This document shows, piece after piece, positions 23,325-33,206 of a stretch of DNA of 64,000 bases. The notes under the pieces are model-generated. The model saw only the letters and a program-made list of their open reading frames with translations. It was not told where the DNA came from and made no database searches. The DNA is taken from contig DAISVY010000002.1 of assembly GCA_036826635.1 (NCBI GenBank), forward strand, positions 310,001-374,000, read 5' to 3'. This DNA is from DAISVY01 sp036826635 (GTDB lineage: Bacteria; Zixibacteria; MSB-5A5; GN15; FEB-12). Position numbers and translations under genes: made by a program. The stretch's first letter is position 1, and each line of letters opens with the position of its first letter.

Positions 23325-26300
23325 TCAGGCACCGTTTTTAAGTCTGGTTGGCCGCAGATACGCGGCCGAGTCTCCCAACAATTCTTTGAGACTGTTCAAC
23401 AACGCGAAATCGAGTTTCACGGCATATCTTCGGGATTTAATATATACCTCGGAACCATTCTCCCGAGTAGCCAAAAGTACCGGCACCGGTCCGCGGTACT
23501 GTTCCAGAGTTGCCAGAGCTTCGTTGATAGTGGTCTCTTCACAACCATTACCCAGCTTTATTACGAGTTGGCAGTCAAAACGTTCCGTAAGCTTATCCAA
23601 AGGCAGGATTTCCGAACTGACCACTTTCGGCTGCTCTTCTTCACGGGTCGAGACACGACCGGTAGCCAGAACGATCCGGTCGATTTCCAAAACACCTTTT
23701 GACTTCTCGTAACAATCGGAAAACAAGATCAGTTCCGTCTTCCCAGAGAAGTCTTCCAGGGTGGCAAAAGCCATCATGTTACCTTTTTTGTCGGTCATCC
23801 GGTTTATTCTGGAAATTATACCGCCAACTGTAACCTCTCGCCCGTCAACTACTTGCTGAAGGTCAACGAGCGGACAAAGAGTAAACGAGGCCAGCTCGTC
23901 GCGATAACGGTCAAGGGGATGTCCGGAAACATAAAAACCGAGCATGTCTTTTTCCCGAGCCAGCATCTCCGAGTTTGACCATTCATCGACTTGCGGAAGT
24001 TCCGGTTCGACCCGCGCTACCTCGACCCCGGTCCCGGCGAAAAGATCGGTAGTCGATGCCTGGGCATACACCTTGTGACCGTATTCCAGCATCGTTTCGG
24101 TGGCGGCGAATTTCCGAGCCCGACTGCCCTGCAGCGAATCACAGGCCCCCGCGGCAATCAGCGATTCCAGAGTGCGGCGATTCAAATTGCGGGGCTCGAC
24201 CCGCGAGGCCAGATCAGCCATGGTCGCATACGGCCCGTCTTCCTCACGAGCGGCACAAATGGCCCGGGCGGGGCCTTCCCCTACGTTCTTCACCGCCAGC
24301 AACCCGAAACGGACATTGTTATCAACAACGGTGAAATCGGTACTGGATTCATTGACATCCGGCGGCAGAACTTTGATACCCATGCGCCGGCATTCCTCAA
24401 GAATAACCAGTATCCGGTCGCTGTTGCTCATTTCCGAGGTCATCAGGGCCGCCATGAATTCACGCGGGTAATAATGTTTCAGCCAGGCTGTCTGGTAAGC
24501 CACCAGCGCGTAGCAGGTCGAATGGGCCTTGTTGAAACCATAGCGGGCGAATGTTTCTATCTGCTGGAAAACCTCACCGGCTATCTTGTCGTCAATCTTA
24601 TTATCGGCCGCCCCCTGCAAAAACTCTTTCTTCTGCTCCGCCATCAACAAAGCGTCTTTCTTGCCCATCGCTTTGCGCAGAAGGTCCGCCCGGCCCAGCG
24701 AATAACCCGCGAACTTGTTGGCGATTTTGAGAACGTGTTCCTGGAACACGATCACCCCGTAGGTGGACTTGAGTATTTCCTCAAGGATCGGATGCAGATA
24801 TTCGACTTTGGTCTGACCCTTTTTGCGTTCGATATAGGTATCGATCATCCCCGAATCGAGCGGACCGGGACGATACAAAGCATTCATGGCCGTGATATCG
24901 GTGAAGTTTTCGGGCTTCAGACGGCGCAGGTAATCGCGCATACCGCCGGACTCGAACTGGAATATGCCCACCGTGTCACCACTGGCAAAAAGCCGATACA
25001 CCTCCGGATCGTCGAGGGGGATATTGTGAATGTCTACTTTCGCATCCGGGTGGTTTTGCCGAATCATCCGAACCGCGTCGTCAATAACCGTCAGCGTGCG
25101 CAGCCCCAGAAAATCCATCTTGAGCAAGCCGATCTTCTCGACCATCTTCATATCGTACTGGGTCGTGATTTCGTCCTTGCTCCCCTTGAACAACGGAACA
25201 TAGTTGGTAAGCGCGGCCGGCGCTATGACCACTCCCGCGGCATGGGTGGAACAGTGGCGAGCCAGCCCCTCAAGAGTCAGGGCGTAGTCGATCAGCCGGT
25301 TTACTTTCTGATCTTTCTCCTTGAGACTCTTAAGCTCCGGCACGACATTCAGCGCCTGGGTCAACGTCACCCCCGGACCGCCCGGCACCATTTTGGCTAT
25401 CTTATCCACCTCGCCATAGGGCATTCCCAATACCCGGCCGACATCCCGGATCACCCCCCGGGCCGCCATGGTACCGAAGGTGATAATCTGGCAGACGTTT
25501 TTCTCGCCGTATTTCTGTCTGACATAGCGAATAATCTCATCGCGGCCGCGGTCGGCGAAATCGATATCGATATCCGGCATGGAGACACGTTCGGGATTCA
25601 GAAAGCGTTCGAAAAGGAGTTCGAACTTTATCGGATCAACCGTGGTGATTCCCAGCGCGTATGATACCAGCGATCCGGCCGCCGAACCACGCCCCGGACC
25701 AACGGGGATATTCTGTGAACGGGCGTAGTCGCAGAAATCCTTCACGATAAGGAAATAACCGGCGTAACCCATCTGCTTGATAACGCGCAGTTCATACTCC
25801 AGCCGTTGCCTGACCTCGTCCGTAACTTCGTCGTACAACCGCTCGACGCCTTCTTCACAGAGGTGTTTCAGGTACAAATCGGGATCGACAAACGGTTTCG
25901 GAAGAGGAAACACGGGCAGCTTAAGCTTGCCCATTTCGAGTTCCAGATTGCACGATTCAGCTATGTGCAAACTGTTTTCGAGCGCCGGCTTGAAATCACC
26001 GAAAATCTTTCCCATCTCTTCGGCCGACTTGAAATAGATCTGGTCGCTGGAGTAACGCATCCGGTTGCTGTCTTCGACCATCTTGCCGGTTTGTATACAC
26101 AGAAGAGCGTCATGGGCGGCCGCATCCTGCTGGCGCAGGTAATGGCAATCGTTGGTCACCACCAGAGGGATGCCGGTCTCGCGGGAGATCGCCGTTATTT
26201 TGGGAATCAGGGTTTCCTGTTGTTCCAGTCCGTGGTTCTGCAGCTCAAGATAGAAATTGCCTTCCCCAAATATCTCGGCCAGCTCGCGGGTGGTGGCCAC

Positions 26301-26777
26301 CGCCTGATCGGTATTCCCGTTGAGAAGGTGCCAGTTGACCTCACCCTTCAGACAAGCCGAAGTGGCAATCAAACCTTCGGCGTGCTGCCGGAGCAGGTCC
26401 TTGTCAATGCGCGGACGATGATAGAAACCCTCAAGGAACCCGGCGCTGGTGAGTTTCATCAGGTTTTTGTAACCGATACTGTCCTTAGCCAGCAACACCA
26501 GGTGAAAACCACCATCGGGGTATTTATTGGACGGCGTTTTCTCGAAACGGCTTCCCCCGGCCACGTAGGCTTCACACCCGATAATCGGTTTTATCCCGGC
26601 GGCCGTGGCTTTGGTGTAGAACTCAATAGCCCCGAACATGTTGCCGTGATCGGTAATGGCCAGCGAGGGCATTCGGTACTCTTTGGCCAACTCAAGAAGG
26701 GAGTCGATACGGCAGGCGCCGTCAAGCAACGAATACTGACTGTGTGTATGCAGATGAACGAAGTTGGCGTATTTCAT
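23325..26777 (-). CDS. dnaE: DNA polymerase III subunit alpha
   Basis: Replicative polymerase catalytic subunit, 1150 residues, DnaE1 size. The N-terminal PHP domain starts FVHLHTHSQYSLLDGACRID with H9, H11 and the TDHGNMFG segment near 60. The polymerase core has GPGRGSAAGSLVSY and the catalytic PDIDIDF near residue 402. Helix-hairpin-helix and OB parts follow (NRRTLESLIAAGA near 860; VGGIISRINRMTDKKG near 1000). No Shine-Dalgarno is seen at the ATG (26777), but the N-terminus is canonical. It is the first gene of a possible unit with the downstream thioredoxins. Confidence 0.98.
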   Translation of the reverse strand: MKYANFVHLHTHSQYSLLDGACRIDSLLELAKEYRMPSLAITDHGNMFGAIEFYTKATAAGIKPIIGCEAYVAGGSRFEKTPSNKYPDGGFHLVLLAKDSIGYKNLMKLTSAGFLEGFYHRPRIDKDLLRQHAEGLIATSACLKGEVNWHLLNGNTDQAVATTRELAEIFGEGNFYLELQNHGLEQQETLIPKITAISRETGIPLVVTNDCHYLRQQDAAAHDALLCIQTGKMVEDSNRMRYSSDQIYFKSAEEMGKIFGDFKPALENSLHIAESCNLELEMGKLKLPVFPLPKPFVDPDLYLKHLCEEGVERLYDEVTDEVRQRLEYELRVIKQMGYAGYFLIVKDFCDYARSQNIPVGPGRGSAAGSLVSYALGITTVDPIKFELLFERFLNPERVSMPDIDIDFADRGRDEIIRYVRQKYGEKNVCQIITFGTMAARGVIRDVGRVLGMPYGEVDKIAKMVPGGPGVTLTQALNVVPELKSLKEKDQKVNRLIDYALTLEGLARHCSTHAAGVVIAPAALTNYVPLFKGSKDEITTQYDMKMVEKIGLLKMDFLGLRTLTVIDDAVRMIRQNHPDAKVDIHNIPLDDPEVYRLFASGDTVGIFQFESGGMRDYLRRLKPENFTDITAMNALYRPGPLDSGMIDTYIERKKGQTKVEYLHPILEEILKSTYGVIVFQEHVLKIANKFAGYSLGRADLLRKAMGKKDALLMAEQKKEFLQGAADNKIDDKIAGEVFQQIETFARYGFNKAHSTCYALVAYQTAWLKHYYPREFMAALMTSEMSNSDRILVILEECRRMGIKVLPPDVNESSTDFTVVDNNVRFGLLAVKNVGEGPARAICAAREEDGPYATMADLASRVEPRNLNRRTLESLIAAGACDSLQGSRARKFAATETMLEYGHKVYAQASTTDLFAGTGVEVARVEPELPQVDEWSNSEMLAREKDMLGFYVSGHPLDRYRDELASFTLCPLVDLQQVVDGREVTVGGIISRINRMTDKKGNMMAFATLEDFSGKTELILFSDCYEKSKGVLEIDRIVLATGRVSTREEEQPKVVSSEILPLDKLTERFDCQLVIKLGNGCEETTINEALATLEQYRGPVPVLLATRENGSEVYIKSRRYAVKLDFALLNSLKELLGDSAAYLRPTRLKNGA

Positions 26778-26921
26778 AAAAGGTACAACATCGCAGCAGG
26801 CAGTTGTGTTCAGGTGTAATAAACGACAGAAACAGCCGCAGGCAATCCCTTTTTACCAAGGCGATATCGACACACGACAGAGAGAACTCCTATCGAGAGA
26901 AATCAGGAGAAAAAACGACGC

Positions 26922-27410
26922 TCACCAGGACATCTCGAATTCGATTTCATCGCGAAGCGCAATGCCGTGCATGCCCACCAGGGGAATCGACGGTTTCAGA
27001 CGACGGGAAGCAACCAGAGCATTCACATGCACCGCGGCGATCACGAAACCCCGCCGTTGATAAAAACGGATAGCGTCAAGATTGTCATTGGTGGTTATCA
27101 ACCAAAGGCGCGTGCATCCGGCGGAACGGGCGACCCGTTTTACCTGCTCAGTCAGGGCGGTGCCGACACCCCGGAATTTCTCAAGTGCGTCCAGTGTCAC
27201 TATCTCGCAATGTTTATTTCTTATTTCATAAGTGATCAGGCCCAGGCGCGTGCCATCGGAAGACTCGGCCACGAATCCGGGTAAAGCGACCGGATAGAGC
27301 TTGCGTCCCCGGCTTACGACGAAGTCGGCCCCCCAGCCGCGGATTATTTCGCTAACCCAGGGCCGGTCATCGGGTAGAACCGCTCTGATCCTGAAGTCTC
27401 GTGTCGGCAT
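26922..27410 (-). CDS. GNAT family acetyltransferase
   Basis: 162 residues. FRIRAVLPDDRPWVSEII opens the fold. LDALEKFRGVGTALTEQVKR (about 85-104) contains the acetyl-CoA loop, and AIRFYQRRGFVIAAVHVNAL (about 124-143) is the typical C-terminal helix-strand. The ATG at 27410 follows AGGACAG and is 11 bases after the enoyl-CoA hydratase stop, so the two are probably translated from one mRNA. The substrate is unknown. Confidence 0.85.
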   Translation of the reverse strand: MPTRDFRIRAVLPDDRPWVSEIIRGWGADFVVSRGRKLYPVALPGFVAESSDGTRLGLITYEIRNKHCEIVTLDALEKFRGVGTALTEQVKRVARSAGCTRLWLITTNDNLDAIRFYQRRGFVIAAVHVNALVASRRLKPSIPLVGMHGIALRDEIEFEMSW

Positions 27411-27421
27411 CTGTCCTGTTG

Positions 27422-28207
27422 TTATCTGCCGATAAATTTCGGAGCGCGCTTTTTCAGAAAAGCCTCGCAACCTTCGTTCTTGTCGGCACTTTCCATAATC
27501 GCCCCGAAATTTGCTTTTTCCATATCGCAGGCCGGGCCGAGCGGGCAGTCCGAACCGCGGTTGATACACTCCTTGGCCAAAGCCACGGCTACGCCCCCCC
27601 TGGAGGCAATGGTTTCGGCCAGTTTCAGGGCGGCCTCCATGAGTTGATCGGGCGGGTAAACTTCCTCAACCAGACCAATACAGTGAGCCTTGGCAGCATC
27701 GATCATATCGCCACTCAGTATCAATTGCATGGCTTTACCGCGCCCCACCAGCCGGGCCAAACGCTGAGTACCGCCGAAACCGGGAATAAGACCAAGCGCC
27801 ACCTCGGGTAGACCGAACCTGGCTTTCTCGGAGGCTAATCTGATATCGCAGGCCATGGCCAGTTCGCATCCACCACCCAAGGCAAAACCATTTATGGCCG
27901 CAATAACCGGCCTGGGGAAATCCTGGATTGTTTTCATCAGATACAATCCGTTGCCGGAATATCGTGTACCGTCACGCACTCCCATCCCGGTTATTTCGGT
28001 GATGTCCGCCCCGGCCACGAACGCCCTGTCGCCCGCACCGGTCAGAATTACGACCGCCACGGAATCATCTTTCCAACGCTCGGCAAACAACTGCTGCAAC
28101 TCGGCTATGGTCTCCCTGTTCAGCGCGTTGAGGGCACGTTCGCGAGCAATAGTCACGATCAAAGTAGCCGCTTTTTGTTCGACGACAATGTTCTTGAACT
28201 CCGCCAT
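27422..28207 (-). CDS. Enoyl-CoA hydratase/isomerase family (crotonase)
   Basis: 261-residue crotonase. It likely adds water to 2-enoyl-CoA in fatty-acid or butyrate-type metabolism. FVAGADITEITGMG (about 63-76) and INGFALGGGCELAMACDIRLA (about 104-124; oxyanion-hole GG) are typical. The Glu in GGGCELAMACD and the Glu in GLPEVALGLIPGFGGTQRL (about 131-149) are the two catalytic glutamates of true hydratases. AGAGGTGATATC precedes the ATG at 28207. A GNAT gene follows after 11 bases. No partner dehydrogenase or thiolase is adjacent. Confidence 0.92.
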   Translation of the reverse strand: MAEFKNIVVEQKAATLIVTIARERALNALNRETIAELQQLFAERWKDDSVAVVILTGAGDRAFVAGADITEITGMGVRDGTRYSGNGLYLMKTIQDFPRPVIAAINGFALGGGCELAMACDIRLASEKARFGLPEVALGLIPGFGGTQRLARLVGRGKAMQLILSGDMIDAAKAHCIGLVEEVYPPDQLMEAALKLAETIASRGGVAVALAKECINRGSDCPLGPACDMEKANFGAIMESADKNEGCEAFLKKRAPKFIGR

Positions 28208-28318
28208 GATATCACCTCTCTGAATTATTCTATCAGACTGTCTAATCCGCGACACCGGCTCCGATTTCGGATCAGCGAAAGGCCGGCGACAGACAGAACG
28301 GAAAGATCGCCGGAGTGA

Positions 28319-28798
28319 CTACCTTCTCACCAGCCGCATCAGCTTGAGACCTTCGACATGGACAGCCGTGCCGGTCAGTTCGAAACCGGCCTTGAGAAAA
28401 CACCCCAGGGCCTCTTCGCTGTGATGATAGAGATTGACCAGAACTTTGGCCACACCCCGCTGGGTCGCCGCCCGCTCATAGAGAAGCTGCACCAGCTTGG
28501 TGCCGAAGCCTCTTGACCGCCGGTATTGATCGACCATCACGTGAGCGATTTCTATGCCCTGATCGAGCTGGCGCTGCCATAGTTCACCGTAGGCCACCGG
28601 TTTACGTTCGGAGAACAGAAGGTACGACTTGACTCCTTCGCGCTGCCAGCTCTCGACGATGTCATCGGGTGGCGGAAAGCTTATTCCCCGACAAACCAGT
28701 TGATAGGTCTCCTCGGTGTCTATCCAGGAACGGACCACCCCGGAATACTCCGGTGTATAGGGGATCAAATCCGCTTTGACGTTGGTACGATCAGCCAT
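28319..28798 (-). CDS. GNAT family acetyltransferase
   Basis: 159 residues. YTPEYSGVVRSWIDTEETYQ at the N-terminus, IAHVMVDQYRRSRGFGTKLV (about 84-103) with the acetyl-CoA loop RxxGxG, and CFLKAGFELTGTAVHVEGLK near the end identify the fold. AGGAATC lies upstream of the ATG at 28798. The gene sits between the glmS terminator and the crotonase gene, in the same direction. The substrate is unknown; residues resemble ribosomal or amino-sugar acetyltransferases only in general terms. Confidence 0.82.
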   Translation of the reverse strand: MADRTNVKADLIPYTPEYSGVVRSWIDTEETYQLVCRGISFPPPDDIVESWQREGVKSYLLFSERKPVAYGELWQRQLDQGIEIAHVMVDQYRRSRGFGTKLVQLLYERAATQRGVAKVLVNLYHHSEEALGCFLKAGFELTGTAVHVEGLKLMRLVRR

Positions 28799-29007
28799 TT
28801 ATCGAGATTCCTCCCGCAAACCACATGGCCAAGTATAACCAAAAACCAACCCGGCGGCAACCGGTGAAGCGTCTTTTGTCCCGATCACCCTGCCGGAGAA
28901 AAGCAGTCCATGATAAACTTTTCGTTTCCCGAATACAACCGCGAGCAGAAACCGAACCCGGAAATCCTGCCGACCGTCGAGCGATAGAAAATCCCCGAAC
29001 GTCACAC

Positions 29008-29036
29008 CAAAAAGGCGACCCGCATGAGCCGCCTTT
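29008..29036 (-). terminator. Intrinsic terminator after glmS
   Basis: On the minus strand AAAGGCG and CGCCTTT flank a GC-rich loop and are followed by a T run. It lies 21 bases after the glmS stop and ends the glmM-glmS unit. Confidence 0.85.
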
Positions 29037-29056
29037 CTGCCGTCAGGACTTTTAGC

Positions 29057-30883
29057 CTATTCCACCGTCACCGATTTGGCCAGGTTGCGGGGCTGGTCGA
29101 CATGGCAGCCGCGAAGCACCGCGATATAATAAGCCAGCAACTGCAACGGAATCACCGACAGCAGCGGCGTAAACAGGCGGTACGTCTGCGGTATGTATAT
29201 CACATGGTTAACCCGGTCGGCGATTTCGGTGTCTCCCTCGGTGGCAATAGCGATCACTTTACCGTTGCGGGCCCGGACCTCGGCGATATTCGACATAACC
29301 TTGTCGTAAACCGGGTCTTTCAGAGCGATAAAAACCACCGGCATGTTTTCGTCGATAAGCGCGATAGGACCATGTTTCATCTCGGCGGCCGGGTAACCTT
29401 CGGCGTGGATATACGATATTTCCTTCAGCTTGAGAGCACCTTCAAGAGCCACCGGGAAGTTGATACCGCGTCCGAGATAGAGACAGTTCCTGGTTCGGAA
29501 ATACTCGTGGGCGATTCTCTCTATCGGCTCGGTGTTGGCAAGAATCTGTTCTATCTGTTCGGGGATACGCTGCAGGGACTCGATCATCTCCCGCCCCTGC
29601 TGAACCGAACACTGGCGCATTCTCCCCAGCAAATTCGCTATCATGGCCAGCACGATCACCTGAGCGGTAAACGCCTTGGTGGAAGCCACCCCGATTTCCG
29701 GTCCGGCATGAAGGTACACGCCGCCGTCGGTTTCACGGGCGATGGTTGAACCGACCACGTTAACCAGTCCCAGAACGGTGGCCCCACGCTTCTTGGCCTC
29801 GCGCACCGCGGCCAGTGTATCCAGCGTCTCGCCGGACTGACTGACGGCAAACATCACCGTACTTTCGTCGATAATCGGCGAACGATAGCGGAACTCCGAA
29901 GCGTACTCGACCTCGGTGGGCACACGGGCCAGCTCCTCGATAAGATATTTACCGATCTGAGCGGCGTGCCATGAAGTTCCACAGGCGGTAATGATAATGC
30001 GTTTGATGCGCCGCAGCTCTTCGTACTGAAGGTTCAGCCCGTTGAGACGGGCGATTCCTTCCTCGTAGTTGAGCCTGCCCCGGATGGCGTTGCGCAGGGT
30101 ATCCGGCTGCTCATTGATTTCCTTGAGCATAAAATGATCGTACCCGGCCTTCTCTATTTGATCGAGCGTCCACCCGATCTCCTGAATGGTAGGGGTGATG
30201 GGTACGTTCTGGGTGGTGGTGACCTGATAATCGTCCGGGGTCACCGTGGCCACCTCGCCGTCTTCCAAATAAACCACCCGGTTGGTGTGTTCCAGCATGG
30301 CCGAAACGTCGGAGGCAACGAAATTTTCGTTTTCGCCCAGCCCGACCACCAAGGGCGAACCCATGCGGGCCGCAACGATAAGGTCCGGGTGTCGTACCGA
30401 AATCACCGCGATTCCGTACGTTCCCTCTACCTGGGTCAGCGCATCACGGACCGCTTCGGGCAGCGAACCCTTGTAATGCATGGCGATCAGGTGTACCAGC
30501 ACCTCGGTATCGGTGTTAGTTTTGATCTGCACACCCCGCTGTATCAGAAACTCGCGCAGGGCACGGTAGTTTTCGATAATACCGTTGTGCACCAGGGCGA
30601 TTTCCTTATGGCTGTCGGTGTGGGGATGGGCATTTGTTTCGGACGGTTCACCATGGGTCGCCCATCGGGTATGAGCGATTCCCTGGGTGGAATCGAATTC
30701 CTGATCTCCCAGGGCCTGCTCAAGCTGGCTGACTTTGCCCACCGCTCGAGAGATCATGAGACCGTCGCTGGTCAACAGGGCCAGTCCGGCCGAATCATAG
30801 CCGCGATACTCCAGCCGTTTCAGACCGTTTATGAGTATATCCCTGGCCTTGCGCCGCCCGACATATCCCACTATTCCACACAT
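29057..30883 (-). CDS. glmS: Glutamine-fructose-6-phosphate aminotransferase (isomerizing)
   Basis: Makes glucosamine 6-phosphate from fructose 6-phosphate and glutamine, the entry to UDP-GlcNAc. 608 residues, full length. The N-terminal Ntn amidotransferase domain begins MCGIVGYVG with catalytic Cys2, and AHTRWATHGEPSETNAHPH is near residues 75-93. Two SIS sugar-isomerase domains follow (GTSWHAA near 300, SQSGETLDT near 349, LGRGINFPVALEGALKLKE near 475, C-terminal PRNLAKSVTVE). The gene starts only 4 bases after the glmM stop, so the two consecutive enzymes of the pathway are translationally close. A terminator follows at 29008-29036. Confidence 0.98.
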   Translation of the reverse strand: MCGIVGYVGRRKARDILINGLKRLEYRGYDSAGLALLTSDGLMISRAVGKVSQLEQALGDQEFDSTQGIAHTRWATHGEPSETNAHPHTDSHKEIALVHNGIIENYRALREFLIQRGVQIKTNTDTEVLVHLIAMHYKGSLPEAVRDALTQVEGTYGIAVISVRHPDLIVAARMGSPLVVGLGENENFVASDVSAMLEHTNRVVYLEDGEVATVTPDDYQVTTTQNVPITPTIQEIGWTLDQIEKAGYDHFMLKEINEQPDTLRNAIRGRLNYEEGIARLNGLNLQYEELRRIKRIIITACGTSWHAAQIGKYLIEELARVPTEVEYASEFRYRSPIIDESTVMFAVSQSGETLDTLAAVREAKKRGATVLGLVNVVGSTIARETDGGVYLHAGPEIGVASTKAFTAQVIVLAMIANLLGRMRQCSVQQGREMIESLQRIPEQIEQILANTEPIERIAHEYFRTRNCLYLGRGINFPVALEGALKLKEISYIHAEGYPAAEMKHGPIALIDENMPVVFIALKDPVYDKVMSNIAEVRARNGKVIAIATEGDTEIADRVNHVIYIPQTYRLFTPLLSVIPLQLLAYYIAVLRGCHVDQPRNLAKSVTVE

Positions 30884-30887
30884 ATCG

Positions 30888-32258
30888 TTAGCCTGCCTTT
30901 ACCTGAAAAAACTTCAGAATCTTTCGACGAAGATCCCGAGTGAGCTTATCCGCGGTCGTTTCCACTATCAACCTGAATATCGGCTCGGTGTTTGATTTAC
31001 GTAACTGCAACCAGCCTTTATCGAAATCGAACCTCAATCCGTCCCGGCGGTCGACCCTTGTCTCCCCCAGCAATGCCGCAATGTTCTTCTCAAGACGGGC
31101 CAGACGTATATCGAAATCTTCCGGCAGAGCCGCTTTTGACTTTATAGCATAATAACGGGGAAAAGTTGCCACCAAGGTTGACAACGATTGCCGGCGCGAA
31201 ACCAGGGCCGAAAGCACGAGAGCCGCCGCCACCAGCGAATCACGCCCGGCGTGAAAAGTCGGGTAAATAACCCCGCCGTTCCCCTCACCGCCGATAACCG
31301 CGTGTCTCTTCCGCATCTCCGCAACCACGTTGGCCTCACCCACCGGAGAGAAATAAACGGTGCCCTTCACCGCGCGGGCAATATCGGCGGTTGCCCGGGA
31401 GGTAGACATATTGATAACAACCGGACCACGCCGCCGACTGAGCACATACTGCACGGCGATAGTGAGCGTGAGTTCCTCGCTCACCGGCCGACCGTTCTCG
31501 TCAACCAGAGCCAGACGGTCGGCGTCCGGATCGCAGGCCAGACCGAGGTCGGCTTTGTGACGTTTGACCGCCCGGCACAACTGGGTGAGATTTTTCGGAA
31601 TCGGTTCCGGCTCGTGGACGAAATCGCCGTTGCCACGACAGTTGATCGGAATAACCCGCACACCGAGACGCTGAAGCAACAGCGGAAGAGCCTCCGAACC
31701 GGCCCCGTTCACCGCGTCGACCACGGCTGTCAGACGAGCTTTTTTGATAGCGGCCCGGGGCAGGATTTTCATGGCCAGCGTCTTTTTGACATGTTCGGCC
31801 ACCCATCGGTCCTGATGCGTAACCATCCCCAGGCGGTCGGCCGGCTTATAGGCAAAACGACCGGATTCGAAGACGGCGTTGAACCGTTTGTACTGGGTCG
31901 GTGTTATAAAATCGCCGGTGCAACCGAAAAACTTCAGCGCGTTCCACGGTGCCGGGTTGTGCGATGCCGTTACGCAAATCCCCCCGGCCGCTTTAAGCGA
32001 AGGGACGGCAATCTCCACCGTGGGAGTGGGAACAATACCGATATCGACGACGTCGATACCTGTCGAAACCAGACCGGCGCTGACCGCTCGGGCCACCATG
32101 TCACCGGACGGACGGCTATCACGGCCGAGAACGACCCGACCCTTTTTCAAAAAAGTACCGAAAGCCGCGCCGTAGGTCGCAGCCACGATGGGATCCAGTC
32201 CGTTGCCGACGATCCCGCGAATACCCGACGTTGATTTGATGAGTTGCTTCTTTTTCAT
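30888..32258 (-). CDS. glmM: Phosphoglucosamine mutase family protein
   Basis: Alpha-D-phosphohexomutase, 456 residues, probably converting glucosamine 6-phosphate to the 1-phosphate. The phosphoserine loop is VTASHNP with Ser99, the Mg site is DPDADR (243-248), the sugar loop is GEGNGG (324-329), and the phosphate loop near the C-terminus is RKSNTEPIFRL. The sugar loop differs from the bacterial GEQSGH and resembles archaeal-type GlmM. Direct adjacency to glmS (4 bases) is the main argument for glucosamine over mannose or glucose specificity. Confidence 0.88.
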   Translation of the reverse strand: MKKKQLIKSTSGIRGIVGNGLDPIVAATYGAAFGTFLKKGRVVLGRDSRPSGDMVARAVSAGLVSTGIDVVDIGIVPTPTVEIAVPSLKAAGGICVTASHNPAPWNALKFFGCTGDFITPTQYKRFNAVFESGRFAYKPADRLGMVTHQDRWVAEHVKKTLAMKILPRAAIKKARLTAVVDAVNGAGSEALPLLLQRLGVRVIPINCRGNGDFVHEPEPIPKNLTQLCRAVKRHKADLGLACDPDADRLALVDENGRPVSEELTLTIAVQYVLSRRRGPVVINMSTSRATADIARAVKGTVYFSPVGEANVVAEMRKRHAVIGGEGNGGVIYPTFHAGRDSLVAAALVLSALVSRRQSLSTLVATFPRYYAIKSKAALPEDFDIRLARLEKNIAALLGETRVDRRDGLRFDFDKGWLQLRKSNTEPIFRLIVETTADKLTRDLRRKILKFFQVKAG

Positions 32259-32388
32259 GCTGCTTTATCCATGGCCGCACTGCCATCGCGGCACAATTTT
32301 ATCGCTGGTCTTCTCCTGTTGATATCCTCGGAGGGGTAACAATCACAACGACAGAATCGTACGACATCCCACTCCAATATACGCCATT

Positions 32389-33180
32389 CTACTCTTTTCT
32401 GCAAAGCACTCTCTGCATCGCTTTGTGGATACGGCCGTTGGAAGCCAGAATATCCTTGTCGAAAATGGAATACCGATCACCATCGATACGAGAGACTTCT
32501 CCTCCCGCCTGCGTTACAATCAACGAAGCGGCGGCGGTATCCCAGGGGTGCAGTTTCAACTCCCAGAAACCGTCGATACGCCCACAGGCCAGCCAACAAA
32601 GATCAATAGCCGCCGAGCCCGGCCGTCGGATAGCCTGGGCCGCCTTGGCCATACGCACGAAGAAACCCAAATTGTTGCGGCGGGAAGTACCGATATCGTA
32701 CGGGAACCCGGTGGCCAGAAGGCTTCGCTCCAGTTTCGTTTCAGTCGACACACCGACAGCGCGGCCGTTGAGATACGCCTTCTGATCCTTCCCGGCCCAG
32801 AACAACTCGGCTCGTTCCGGGTCATACACCGCTCCGGCGACGATTTCCCCGCGATATTCCAGGGCCACCGACACGCAGTAGACCGGGAAACCGTGGGCGA
32901 AATTGACCGTCCCGTCGAGAGGATCGATCACCCATCGATATTCCGACGTTTCCCCCACGGCGCTGCCTTCCTCGGTCAGAATGGCATGATGCGGATAGCG
33001 GCGGGCGATGTGTTCGGTTATGTATTTCTCGGCCTTAAAATCGTACTCCGTCACGGGGTCAATACGCCCCTTGAACTGAATTTTGAGAGCCCTATTGAAA
33101 CCGCGATGGAGAATCCCGCCGGCCCCAACCGCCACCTCGCGGCAAAAAGTAACCATCTGTCTGAGTTCGGAGCGTGTCAT
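32389..33180 (-). CDS. Inositol monophosphatase family protein (SuhB/ImpA-type)
   Basis: 263-residue Mg-dependent phosphatase. ILTEEGS with the Glu pair at 70-71, WVIDPLDGTVNFAHGFP (83-99; metal ligands D86 and D89) and the C-terminal WELKLHPWDTAAASLIVTQA (about 207-226) form the complete metal site. Substrates in the family include inositol phosphate, histidinol phosphate and PAP, so the substrate cannot be told from sequence alone. GGCGAAAG precedes the ATG. It lies 26 bases after the second ABC exporter gene, in the same direction. Confidence 0.9.
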   Translation of the reverse strand: MTRSELRQMVTFCREVAVGAGGILHRGFNRALKIQFKGRIDPVTEYDFKAEKYITEHIARRYPHHAILTEEGSAVGETSEYRWVIDPLDGTVNFAHGFPVYCVSVALEYRGEIVAGAVYDPERAELFWAGKDQKAYLNGRAVGVSTETKLERSLLATGFPYDIGTSRRNNLGFFVRMAKAAQAIRRPGSAAIDLCWLACGRIDGFWELKLHPWDTAAASLIVTQAGGEVSRIDGDRYSIFDKDILASNGRIHKAMQRVLCRKE

Positions 33181-33206
33181 CTTTCGCCTGCAATCTATAA
33201 CTTGAT

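Noticed and set aside
28799..29005. Small gene between glmS and the GNAT gene
   Set aside because: It would start at GTG within the glmS terminator region, without a ribosome-binding site or motif.
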